From Phreatobacter stygius (lineage in GTDB: Bacteria; Pseudomonadota; Alphaproteobacteria; Rhizobiales; Phreatobacteraceae): DNA of 64,000 bases. A program made the translations under genes and the position numbers. Positions 54,082 to 62,546 of the stretch are shown in pieces. The first letter of the stretch is position 1. Each line of letters opens with the position of its first letter. The stretch is taken from the NCBI RefSeq assembly GCF_005144885.1, contig NZ_CP039690.1, forward strand, positions 3,361,001 to 3,425,000, written 5' to 3'. The notes under the pieces were generated by a model. That model was not told where the DNA came from. It ran no database searches and was given only the letters and a program-made list of their open reading frames with translations.

Positions 54082-55184
54082 CAGACCTCACGCGCCTCGA
54101 AGTCGATGCGTGGATCGACCCAGGTGTACATGAGGTCGGAGATGAGGTTCACCACCAATCCGACCAGCGAGAAGATGAACAGGGTGGCGAAGACCACCGG
54201 ATAGTCGCGGTTGAGCACGCTTTCGAAACCGAGCAGGCCCAGGCCGTCGAGCGAAAAAATCGTCTCGATCAACAGCGAGCCGGTGAAGAAGGCGTGCACG
54301 AAGGCGCCGGGGAAACCGGCGATGATGATCAGCATGGCGTTGCGGAAGACGTGACCATAAAGCACCTGGCTTTCGTCCAGTCCCTTGGCTCTTGCGGTCA
54401 TGACATATTGCTTGCGGATCTCGTCGAGGAACGAGTTCTTGGTCAGCAAGGTCATGGTGGCGAAGGCGCCGAGCGCCATGGCGGTCAAGGGCAGGGCCAG
54501 GTGCCAGGCATAGTCGAGCGCCTTCGCGCCGAGGCTCATCTGGGCGTAATTGTCGGAATGCAGGCCACGCAGCGGAAACCAGTCGAGAAACGAGCCGCCG
54601 GCGAAGACCACGATCAGCAGGATGGCGAACAGGAAGCCTGGAATGGCGTAGCCGACAATGATCACCGCCGAGGTCCAGACGTCGAAGCGCGAACCGTCGG
54701 ACACCGCCTTGCGAATGCCGAGCGGGATGGAAATGGCATAGGTCAGCAGGGTCAGCCAGAGCCCGAGCGACACGGAGACCGGCAATTTTTCCTTGATCAG
54801 GGTGAGCACCGAAACGTCGCGGAAATAGCTCTTGCCGAAATCGAAGGTGGCGTAATTCTTCAGCATCAGGAAGAAGCGTTCATGCGCTGGCTTGTCGAAG
54901 CCGAACTGCTTCTCGAGCTGGGCGATGAATTGCGGGTCGAGCCCCTGGGCGCCGCGATAGCGGCTGGCGGCGGCGTCCGCCGCGGTCGAAGCCGCCTGGC
55001 GCGCGGCGTCGGCGCCACCACCCGAGACGCGCTGCGACGCCGAGACGTCATTGCCGGTGAGCTGGGCGATGACCCGCTCCACCGGTCCGCCCGGTGCGAA
55101 CTGGATGACCACGAAGGACACGAGCATGATCCCGAGCAAGGTCGGGATCATCAGCAGGATACGGCGGACGATGTAGGTCAGCAT
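54081..55184 (-). CDS. yejB: Peptide ABC transporter permease, YejB-like
   Basis: The 367-residue permease begins MLTYIVRRILLMIPTLLGIM and has the YejB-type Gly/Ala-rich periplasmic insert (residues 45-80), PVSVSLGLWLTLLTYAISIP, and QYVMTARAKGLDESQVLYGH, the EAA loop. Six membrane helices. The binding protein yejA is not nearby. Confidence 0.93.
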   Translation of the reverse strand: MLTYIVRRILLMIPTLLGIMLVSFVVIQFAPGGPVERVIAQLTGNDVSASQRVSGGGADAARQAASTAADAAASRYRGAQGLDPQFIAQLEKQFGFDKPAHERFFLMLKNYATFDFGKSYFRDVSVLTLIKEKLPVSVSLGLWLTLLTYAISIPLGIRKAVSDGSRFDVWTSAVIIVGYAIPGFLFAILLIVVFAGGSFLDWFPLRGLHSDNYAQMSLGAKALDYAWHLALPLTAMALGAFATMTLLTKNSFLDEIRKQYVMTARAKGLDESQVLYGHVFRNAMLIIIAGFPGAFVHAFFTGSLLIETIFSLDGLGLLGFESVLNRDYPVVFATLFIFSLVGLVVNLISDLMYTWVDPRIDFEAREV

Positions 55185-55414
55185 GGGCAGAGACTCGGAC
55201 GCCCGGACTCTGGCGTCAATGGGGCCGACCGTGGCCGAACGACACGCCCGGGCGATTTCTGGGCCGGCGGCGATCAATAGCCGAAAATGGATAGGAACGA
55301 GAAGAATTTGGCATTTCACAACGGGCGCGCGTCACGCGATGCTCCGGCCTTGTTCGCGCACATGACGGTTTATGCGGCGGGCGCTTGCCGACGGATTCGG
55401 ACGGTGGAGGCAAA

Positions 55415-56161
55415 ATGAACGCGGCGCATCGTGTCATGACCGAGATCAATTGCGACATGGGCGAAGGCTTCGGCCTCTACAGCATGGGCGACGACGAGGC
55501 GCTGATGCCGCTGATCTCGGTGGCCAATGTCGCCTGCGGTTTCCACGCCTCGGACTTCAACCACATGCGCCGCACGGTGCAATTGGCGCGCGGGCACGGC
55601 ATCCGGGTCGGCGCCCACCCGTCCTTGCCCGATCTCCAGGGTTTCGGCCGGCGCGAGATGAAGATGAGCCGCGAGGAGCTCGCCAACTGCATCATCTACC
55701 AGATCGGCGCGCTGAAGGGGTTCCTGGACGCCGAGGGCATGAGCCTGAACCATATCAAGCCGCATGGCGCGCTTTACGGCATGGCGGCGCAGCAGGAGCA
55801 CGCGGCCGAGGCGATCTGCGACGCAGCCGACATCTTTCGGGTGCCGATTTTCGGCATGGCCGGAACCCTTCACGAGACCGTCTACCAAGGCCGGGGACAC
55901 CGGCTGGTCTCGGAATTCTATGCCGACCTGGATTATGCCGACAGCGGCCATCTGGTGATCGTGCGTTCGCGTGGCGCGATCGACCCGGAGCGTGCCGCAG
56001 CGCGCGCGCTGCGCGCGGTGACGGAAGGCAAGGTTGCGTCCCAGGGTGGCAAGGATATCGCGGTGAGAGCGGATTCGATCTGCATCCATTCGGATACGCC
56101 AAACGCGATCGACGTCTTGCGGGCCGTGCGCGATGCGATCGGGCCCTACCTGCCCGCCTGA
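55415..56161 (+). CDS. pxpA: 5-oxoprolinase subunit PxpA (LamB/YcsF)
   Basis: The 248-residue protein has INCDMGEGFGLYSMGDDEAL, VACGFHASDFNHMRRTV, VGAHPSLPDLQGFGRREM and LNHIKPHGALYGMAA, the full LamB/YcsF set. PxpA works with PxpBC to open 5-oxoproline to glutamate; PxpBC are not seen nearby. ATG 55415 has GGAGG 4 bases upstream; ATG 55436 is the alternative. Confidence 0.92.
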   Translation: MNAAHRVMTEINCDMGEGFGLYSMGDDEALMPLISVANVACGFHASDFNHMRRTVQLARGHGIRVGAHPSLPDLQGFGRREMKMSREELANCIIYQIGALKGFLDAEGMSLNHIKPHGALYGMAAQQEHAAEAICDAADIFRVPIFGMAGTLHETVYQGRGHRLVSEFYADLDYADSGHLVIVRSRGAIDPERAAARALRAVTEGKVASQGGKDIAVRADSICIHSDTPNAIDVLRAVRDAIGPYLPA

Positions 56162-56197
56162 TACGCGCCGACCGGCGCCGGCTCGCGGCGGCGGTGG

Positions 56198-57130
56198 TCA
56201 GCCTTGGGCCGATCGACCGGCCTGCTGGCGGCGCCACGTCGTTGCGAAGGCGATGAAGGCGGCGAGCGCCGGCGGCGGCTGGCGCCGGCTCGGGTAATAG
56301 AGCAAGGGGCCGGCAAAGGCTGGGCACCAGTCCTCCAGCAGGCTGACCAGCCGCCCGTCGCCGATCGCGCTGCGCGCATCGGCCTCGAAGGTCATCAGGA
56401 AGCCCAGTCCGTCGACCGCGGCCTTGATCTGCAGGCCGACATGCTGGGTCGCCAGCGGCCCCTTCGGCGCGATCTTGACCACCTGGCCCGCCTTCTCGAA
56501 CTCCCAGGGCGGCAGGAGGCCGCTCGGAAAGCAGGTTGCGATCAGCGGCTGGCCGAGCAGGTCCCGCGGCTCCAGCGGCCGCGGCCGGCCGGCAAGAAAG
56601 TCCGGCGCGGCGACCACGACATAGCGCTGCGGCGGGCCGAGCGGCACGGCGATCATGTCCTGGTCGAGATGTTCTTCGTAGCGGATGCCGGCATCGAAAC
56701 CACCGTCGACAATATCGATCAGCGATGGTTCGGCGACGATCTCGAGATTGATGCCGGGGAATTGTTGCAGGAACGGCGCGACCATCGGTGCCAGCACATG
56801 ATCGATCGCCGGCGCCGGAGCATTGATCCTGAGCCGGCCCGACGGGCGGTCGCTGAAGCTCCTGATATCGCCGACGGCGTCGTACAGTTCCCGCAGCGCC
56901 GGTCCGACACGGGCGACCAGCCGCTCGCCGGCTTCGGTCGGCGCGACGCTGCGTGTCGTACGGTTGAGCAGGCGCACGCCGAGCCGGGCTTCCAGGTCGC
57001 TGAGACGCTGGCTGAGCGTCGAGACCGAAACCCTCAGCTCGACCGCGGCCCGGCGGAAATTGCGATGGCGCGCAACCGCTGCGAAGGCGTCGAGATCGCG
57101 CAGGTCGGCATCGCTCATCGTGGTCTCCAT
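56198..57130 (-). CDS. LysR-type transcriptional regulator
   Basis: The 310-residue protein has the LysR helix-turn-helix FAAVARHRNFRRAAVELRVS with VSTLSQRLSDLEARLGVRLL and an effector domain similar to the CrgA/YhaJ group (GVRLLNRTTRSVAPTEAGER). It is divergent from the aldo-keto reductase, its likely target. A palindrome overlaps its start codon. Confidence 0.92.
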   Translation of the reverse strand: METTMSDADLRDLDAFAAVARHRNFRRAAVELRVSVSTLSQRLSDLEARLGVRLLNRTTRSVAPTEAGERLVARVGPALRELYDAVGDIRSFSDRPSGRLRINAPAPAIDHVLAPMVAPFLQQFPGINLEIVAEPSLIDIVDGGFDAGIRYEEHLDQDMIAVPLGPPQRYVVVAAPDFLAGRPRPLEPRDLLGQPLIATCFPSGLLPPWEFEKAGQVVKIAPKGPLATQHVGLQIKAAVDGLGFLMTFEADARSAIGDGRLVSLLEDWCPAFAGPLLYYPSRRQPPPALAAFIAFATTWRRQQAGRSAQG

Positions 57131-57149
57131 TGTTCGGAATGCCGAACAA
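57130..57149. promoter_or_regulatory. Perfect palindrome at the LysR start
   Basis: TTGTTCGG-AATG-CCGAACAA has 8-base arms; its first base is also the first base of the LysR ATG. Contains T-N11-A spacing typical of LysR operators. Binding here would block translation-start-proximal transcription of lysR itself. Confidence 0.5.
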
Positions 57150-57252
57150 GCTATTTGGATTTAGCCAGATTATCGAATGATCTGACCAGTGTCATATCGC
57201 TTGACCAGGATGACGCGAGATTTTCACGCGTCGCGGCCAAGGAGCCAACACC

Positions 57253-58263
57253 ATGATCAATCGCAAACTCGGCCATAGCGGTCCGGTCGTCTCGGCGCTC
57301 GGCCTCGGCTGCATGGGCATGTCGGGTCTCTATGGCCCGGCCGATCGGACCGAGAGCATCGCCACCATCCACGCAGCCCTCGATGCCGGTGTCACGCTCA
57401 TCGACACTGGCGATTTCTATGGCATGGGCGACAACGAGCTTCTGATCCGCGAGGCGCTCCAGGGCGTCGACCGCGACAAGGCCCTGATCAGCGTCAAGTT
57501 CGGCGCGTTGCGTGATCCGGCCGGCGGCTGGTCGGGTTATGATTGCCGGCCCGCCGCGGTGAAGAACTTCCTGACCTATTCGCTGCACCGGCTGGGTGTC
57601 GACCACATCGACATCTACCGCCCGGCCCGGCTCGATCCCGCCGTGCCGATCGAGGATACGGTCGGCGCCATCGCCGATCTGGTGAAGGCCGGCTACGTCA
57701 GACATGTCGGACTGTCCGAGGTCGGTTCCGACACCATCCGCCGCGCCCAGACGGTGCATCCGATCGCCGATCTGCAGATCGAATATTCGCTGATCTCGCG
57801 CGGCATCGAGCGGGACATCCTACCGACCTGCCGCGAGCTCGGCATCGGCATCACTGCCTATGGCGTGCTGTCGCGCGGGCTGATCAGCGGCCATTGGTCG
57901 AAACAAGGCGTGGCGCCCGGCGATTTTCGCGGTTCCGGCCCGCGTTTCCAGGGCGACAATCTGGAGGCCAACCTCGCCCTGGTCGAGCGGATCCGCGCCA
58001 TTGCCGGCGAAGCCGGGGCGTCGGTCGCCGAACTCGCCATTGCCTGGGTGCTGGCGCAGGGCACCGATATCGTCCCGCTGGTCGGCGCACGCCGGCGCGA
58101 CCGGCTGGCCGAGGCCCTGAGGGCACTCGACGTCACCGTGTCGGCCGACACTTTGGCGGCGCTGGCAGGGGCGGTGCCGCCCGACGCTGCCGCCGGCGAC
58201 CGTTACCCGGCCGCCCAACTGGCCCATCTCGACAGCGAGAAGGCCAATGGACGCCACGCCTGA
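57253..58263 (+). CDS. Aldo/keto reductase
   Basis: The 336-residue protein has the AKR start SALGLGCMGMSGLYGPADRT, catalytic Asp and Tyr in DTGDFYGMGDNELL and Lys in ISVKFG. The usual catalytic His position reads IYRPARLDP, so His is replaced by Ala, as I recall from some AKR13-type enzymes. NADPH-binding tail includes VGARRRDRLAEAL. Substrate unknown; LysR-divergent. Confidence 0.9.
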   Translation: MINRKLGHSGPVVSALGLGCMGMSGLYGPADRTESIATIHAALDAGVTLIDTGDFYGMGDNELLIREALQGVDRDKALISVKFGALRDPAGGWSGYDCRPAAVKNFLTYSLHRLGVDHIDIYRPARLDPAVPIEDTVGAIADLVKAGYVRHVGLSEVGSDTIRRAQTVHPIADLQIEYSLISRGIERDILPTCRELGIGITAYGVLSRGLISGHWSKQGVAPGDFRGSGPRFQGDNLEANLALVERIRAIAGEAGASVAELAIAWVLAQGTDIVPLVGARRRDRLAEALRALDVTVSADTLAALAGAVPPDAAAGDRYPAAQLAHLDSEKANGRHA

Positions 58264-58335
58264 CACGGTCTGCCGAGATGCGGGCCACCATGCCCGCAAG
58301 GGGACGGCGCCGGCGTGCGGCGCCGTCCGATGGGC

Positions 58336-58896
58336 TCAGCTTGTGGTCGCGTCCGACTGTTCGCAGAAGCGCAGCCGGTTGCCGAAGGGATCGAGGACGG
58401 TGATTTCCAGGCCCCAGCCGGGCTCCTCGATGCCCGGTTTCATATAGGCATAATGTTTGGCCATCAGTTCGGCATGAAAGGCCCTGAGGCCGCGCATCCG
58501 GATGAACGAGGTGCCGCCGGGGCTGGCATCGCCGTGGTGCTCGCTCAGGTGCAGTTGCAGGCCGGCGCGCGAGATCTGAGTGTAGAGCGGGAAGCCTTCG
58601 CCGAACCGGTGTTCCCAATCGGTCGCGAAGCCGAGGAAACCGAAATAGAACTCCTTGGCCTTGGCGATATCGAAAATACGGATGATCGGGATCGCCTGCT
58701 CGAAGCTGATCGCACCGCCCGGCTCGGGCTCGGTGCTGTCGGCGGCGATTTTTGCGGCCAGCACATTCCAGCTGTCGTAGCCGAACTGGGCGGCGACCAG
58801 TTCCAGGGCTTCGCCGTGGCTGAGGTGGGTGTCTTTTTTCGCCAGGGACTCGCGCAGAGCCTTGGCCATGGTCTTTGCATCGCGGAACGAGCGCAT
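58336..58896 (-). CDS. Glyoxalase/bleomycin-resistance-like protein
   Basis: The 186-residue protein has an N-terminal helical part (MAKALRESLAKKDTHLSHGE, residues 10-29) and one VOC fold: IPIIRIFDIAKAKEFYFGFL, LQLHLSEHHGDASPGGTSFI and LEITVLDPFGNRLRFCE. The latter set is typical of bleomycin-resistance-like members. Metal ligands (His, Glu) are partly present. Substrate unknown. Confidence 0.85.
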   Translation of the reverse strand: MRSFRDAKTMAKALRESLAKKDTHLSHGEALELVAAQFGYDSWNVLAAKIAADSTEPEPGGAISFEQAIPIIRIFDIAKAKEFYFGFLGFATDWEHRFGEGFPLYTQISRAGLQLHLSEHHGDASPGGTSFIRMRGLRAFHAELMAKHYAYMKPGIEEPGWGLEITVLDPFGNRLRFCEQSDATTS

Positions 58897-59200
58897 CGCT
58901 TCCGATCCTTTTCGTCAGGCGAACAAGATGATCAGGGCTCGCATTGCTGACTCGTTCGCCGTCCGGTCGGACCAGGAAGAACGGGCTTGTCGTGGATACG
59001 TTCACCGAACCCTGGCGGGCGCGAGCGGCGGGCCGTATCAGCCTTCTGCAAGCCATATCTGCTAAAATCGCCTGCGGTCAAGCAAGGCGCCGCCGCAAGC
59101 CGGAAGACCTTGGCAGGCCAGGGTTCCATCGCCGGCTCATTCTTGCTGCCGCGGGGTGGTGCCGCCTCGGCCCTGCCGAAATCAGTGGTGGTGCTGGCGC
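58897..59200. other. Intergenic, mostly featureless
   Basis: This 304-base divergent gap holds the promoters of both flanking genes. A TAAAAT-like hexamer near 59062 is the only -10-like element I noticed; no clear dyad or coding sequence was seen. Confidence 0.4.
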
Positions 59201-60223
59201 ATGAAGGACGAGATCTTGAAAACGCATGCTGGTCGTCGCGATCTCCTGAAGGGCGCCGGGGCCCTGGCGCTTGCCGCTGCCCTGCCGGCGCCGGCCTCTG
59301 GCCAGGTCCGGCGCGACCGTGTGACGCTCGCCTGGATGCCGCTGCTGCAATCCTTGCCGTTCTGCGTCGCCCGCCAGGACGGCTTGTTCGACAAGGCCGG
59401 CCTGGAGGTCGAGGTCATGCGCCTGCAGGCCCAGGCCCATCTGGTCGAGACCCTGGTCGCCGGCCGCGCCGACTGCAGCGCGCCGGGCGCTTCGGCCGGG
59501 CTTGCGACCATCGCCGAATCCAACACGCCGGGCAGCCTCAAGCTGTCCGGCCTGCAGGGCGGCAGCATTGCCTTGAACCGGGTCGCCGACGGGCTGATCG
59601 CGCTGCGCAAGGCGCCGATCGGCACGCTCGCCGACCTGCGCGGCCGGTCGTTGGGCCATTTGCCCGGCGCCTCCTGGCGCACCGTCGCCCGCCACATGAT
59701 CCGCCGGGCCGGCCTCGATCCGGACCGCGATGTCCGCTTTGTCGAACTGGCCGCCGATCTGCACGCCCAGGCGCTCGCTTCGGGCACGGTCGAGGCCGTG
59801 CTGTCGATCGAACCGACCGTCTCGCTTGCCGTCGCCGGCGGTACAGCCAAGCGGGTGATGACCAATCTCTGTGCAACCTCGATCGCCGATCCGTTCTTCG
59901 CCGGCGTGTCCTTGCTGAGCACCAAGTTTGTCCGCGAACGGCCGGAGGTTGCGTCCCGCCTGGTCGGCGTGCTGGACGAGGCGACACACCGCGTCGAGGC
60001 CGATTTCGACAAATACCGGCCGCTGCTGACGAGTTGCACCGTGGTCGCGGCGAGCCAGGCAGGCCTCGTGCCGCAGCCTTATCTGAAAGGCTGGCGTGAT
60101 CTCGGCGAGGCCGATCACCATTCCTACCAGGCCTTTGTCGAGACCCTGGTTACCGAGCGGGTGGTGCGCTCCTCGGCGCGCACCAGCGGCATCATCCTGA
60201 AAGCGAGCGACTTCGCCGCCTGA
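59201..60223 (+). CDS. ABC transporter substrate-binding protein, NitT/TauT type
   Basis: The 340-residue protein has a Tat signal (HAGRRDLLKGAGALALAAAL ending ASGQ) and a periplasmic two-lobe fold: VTLAWMPLLQSLPFCVARQD, GLFDKAGLEVEVMRLQAQ and ADCSAPGASAGLATIAE. It lies beside a racemase and an amidohydrolase, suggesting a hydantoin, pyrimidine or related ligand. No permease or ATPase is beside it. Start ATG 59201; an upstream in-frame start would add unlikely Trp-rich residues. Confidence 0.85.
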   Translation: MKDEILKTHAGRRDLLKGAGALALAAALPAPASGQVRRDRVTLAWMPLLQSLPFCVARQDGLFDKAGLEVEVMRLQAQAHLVETLVAGRADCSAPGASAGLATIAESNTPGSLKLSGLQGGSIALNRVADGLIALRKAPIGTLADLRGRSLGHLPGASWRTVARHMIRRAGLDPDRDVRFVELAADLHAQALASGTVEAVLSIEPTVSLAVAGGTAKRVMTNLCATSIADPFFAGVSLLSTKFVRERPEVASRLVGVLDEATHRVEADFDKYRPLLTSCTVVAASQAGLVPQPYLKGWRDLGEADHHSYQAFVETLVTERVVRSSARTSGIILKASDFAA

Positions 60224-60229
60224 TGGGCT

Positions 60230-60889
60230 TCAGCCCACCGCGATCGTGCCGATCGCCATGGTGACGGCGGCCTGGGTCGGATCGATGACGGGGATGCCGA
60301 GCGCTTCTTCGAGCGGCTTTCTGTGCCGGGCCATGCCGGCGCAGCCCATGACGATGGCGCCGGCACCGTCCAGGTCCCGCAACTGCCTGCCGATCTCGAT
60401 CATCCGCTCCAGCGTCTTGTCGCCGGTGGCGGTCTCGGCGACCGACATTTCCAAGGCCCGTTCGCCGGCCAGCCGGTCCATCAGCGCCATCTGGCGCAGA
60501 TAACGCAGGTGCCGCGGGATCGACCGGCTCTTGATGGCGATCACGCCGAAACGTTCGGCCCGGGCGAGCGCGGTCAGCACGCCGCTTTCGGCAATGCCGA
60601 AGACCGGCCGGCTGGTGCCCTCGCGCGCCACATGGATGCCCGGATCGGAATAACAGGCGATGACGAAGGCGTCGGCGTCATTGGTCGCCTCGATCTTGCG
60701 CCGAAGCGGAATGGCGAGGCTGTCGACATGTTCCTGTGTTTCGATGCCGAACGGTCCTTCGGCCAGCGTCGTGCAGACGATCTCCGGCCCCTCGGCATAA
60801 CTCAACGGCTTCACCGCCTGGCGCAGGCCTTCGGTGACGGCCTCGTTGGAATTGGGATTGATGACGAGGATACGGGGTCTGCGTGTCAT
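60230..60889 (-). CDS. Asp/Glu/hydantoin racemase-family protein
   Basis: The 219-residue protein has ILVINPNSNEAVTEGLRQAV, catalytic Cys in FVIACYSDPGIHVA and a second in AIVMGCAGMARHR, the two-cysteine racemase set close to HyuE. It likely racemises a hydantoin or related compound. It is divergent from the amidohydrolase gene. Confidence 0.88.
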   Translation of the reverse strand: MTRRPRILVINPNSNEAVTEGLRQAVKPLSYAEGPEIVCTTLAEGPFGIETQEHVDSLAIPLRRKIEATNDADAFVIACYSDPGIHVAREGTSRPVFGIAESGVLTALARAERFGVIAIKSRSIPRHLRYLRQMALMDRLAGERALEMSVAETATGDKTLERMIEIGRQLRDLDGAGAIVMGCAGMARHRKPLEEALGIPVIDPTQAAVTMAIGTIAVG

Positions 60890-60960
60890 GGAGTTCCGCT
60901 CGGGCTGATCGCATGTCTATTGTCGGCCCGAACCGGAATCCCGTCCAGTCGGAGAAAGAC

Positions 60961-62442
60961 ATGCCCGCTTCCCTCTACGACCTCGTCATTCGCGGCGGCA
61001 CCGTCGCGACGGCAACCGGCAGTTTCAAGGCCGACGTGGCGGTGACGGGCGAGACCATCGTCGCGGTCGGCCTCGGCTTGGCCGAAGGGGCGCGCGAGAT
61101 CGACGCCACGGGCAAGCTGGTTTTGCCTGGCGGCATCGACACTCATACCCATATCGAGCAGGTCTCGGCCGGCGGGCTGCTGAATGCCGATAGCTTCGAG
61201 AGCGCCACGACATCCGCCGCCTTTGGCGGCAACACGACGGTGATCTCCTTTGCCGCCCAGCACCGCGGGCTCGATCTGAGGAACGTCGTCGACGATTATG
61301 CGGCGCTCGCCGCGCGCGGCGCCCTGATCGACTACGCCTTCCACATGATCGTGGCGAACCCGGACAAGAAGACCATCGAGACCGACCTGCCGGCGCTGAT
61401 CAAGGAAGGTCACGCCTCGGTCAAGGTGTTCATGACCTATGACCTGATCAAGGTCGACGACGAGCCGCTGCTCGACGTGTTGCTGACGGCGCGGGAAAAC
61501 CGCGCGCTGGTCTGTGTCCACGCCGAGAACCACGGCATGATTTCCTGGCTGGGCAAGCGGCTGGTGGCCAAGGGTTATACCGCGCCGAAATATCACGCCA
61601 TCAGCCATCCACGCGGCTCGGAAGCCGAGGCCTTCACCCGGCTGATCGCCGCCGCCGCCCTGATCGACCAGCCGATCATGATCTTCCACGTCTCGACGTC
61701 GGAGGGCGCCGAGGTGATCCGCCAGGCGCGCGGCCAGGGCCTTAAGGTGTTCGCCGAGACCTGCCCGCAATATCTGTTCATGACCCGGCACGATCTCGAC
61801 AAGCCCGGGCTCGAGGGCGCCAAGTGGATGTGCTCGCCGCCGCCGCGCGAGGCCGCCGACCAGGACGCCCTGTGGCGGGCACTGGCGCTCGGCGACATCC
61901 AGACGGTCACCTCCGATCACGCGCCATACCGGTTCGACGAGACCGGCAAGCTGTCGGCCGGGCCGAACCCGAACTTCAAGCAGATCGCCAACGGCTTGCC
62001 GGGCCTCGAGGTGCGCCTGCCCTTGATGTTCGACGCGATGGTGTCGAAGGGCCGGCCGGAATTCGAGGGCAGAGGGCTCGAAGCCTTCGTCAATCTGACC
62101 GCAACCGCCCCGGCCTCGATCTACAACCTGCCGAACAAGGGCACCATCGCGCCGGGCATGGATGCCGATATCGCGGTCTGGGACCCCAAGAGATCGGTGA
62201 CCATCACCGACGAATTGATGCACGACAAGACCGGCTTCACGCCGTTCGCCGGGCGCACCGTCACCGGTTGGCCGGACCATGTCCTCGTGCGCGGCCGCAA
62301 CGTGGTGGCCAACGGCGCGCTCGCGGCGAAACCGGGCGCGGGCAAATGGCTGAAGCGGACCGGCGGTTGGGCGGCCGAGCCGACCGGCAGACTGACCGCG
62401 GACATGAACCCCGAGACCAATTTCGGCGCAAAAATTCTGTAG
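60961..62442 (+). CDS. hydA: Dihydropyrimidinase/hydantoinase-type amidohydrolase
   Basis: The 493-residue protein shows the binuclear metal site: HTH (His62, 64), carboxylated Lys154 (ASVKVFMTYD), His186 (VHAENH), His242 (IFHVSTSEG) and Asp318 (TSDHAPY). GAKWMCSPPPREAADQDALW and ATAPASIYNLPNKGTIAPGM are typical D-hydantoinase/dihydropyrimidinase segments. It opens the cyclic ring to an N-carbamoyl product. AAGGA-like GGAGA lies before ATG 60961. Confidence 0.92.
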   Translation: MPASLYDLVIRGGTVATATGSFKADVAVTGETIVAVGLGLAEGAREIDATGKLVLPGGIDTHTHIEQVSAGGLLNADSFESATTSAAFGGNTTVISFAAQHRGLDLRNVVDDYAALAARGALIDYAFHMIVANPDKKTIETDLPALIKEGHASVKVFMTYDLIKVDDEPLLDVLLTARENRALVCVHAENHGMISWLGKRLVAKGYTAPKYHAISHPRGSEAEAFTRLIAAAALIDQPIMIFHVSTSEGAEVIRQARGQGLKVFAETCPQYLFMTRHDLDKPGLEGAKWMCSPPPREAADQDALWRALALGDIQTVTSDHAPYRFDETGKLSAGPNPNFKQIANGLPGLEVRLPLMFDAMVSKGRPEFEGRGLEAFVNLTATAPASIYNLPNKGTIAPGMDADIAVWDPKRSVTITDELMHDKTGFTPFAGRTVTGWPDHVLVRGRNVVANGALAAKPGAGKWLKRTGGWAAEPTGRLTADMNPETNFGAKIL

Positions 62443-62546
62443 CCCATGGTCTGGTCGCGGCGCGGATGACAGGCAGGCCATGAACAATCGGGACCCTGAA
62501 CGACCAGGGCCTTGAGCAATCGGGTATGGCCCGCCACATTGGCCCC

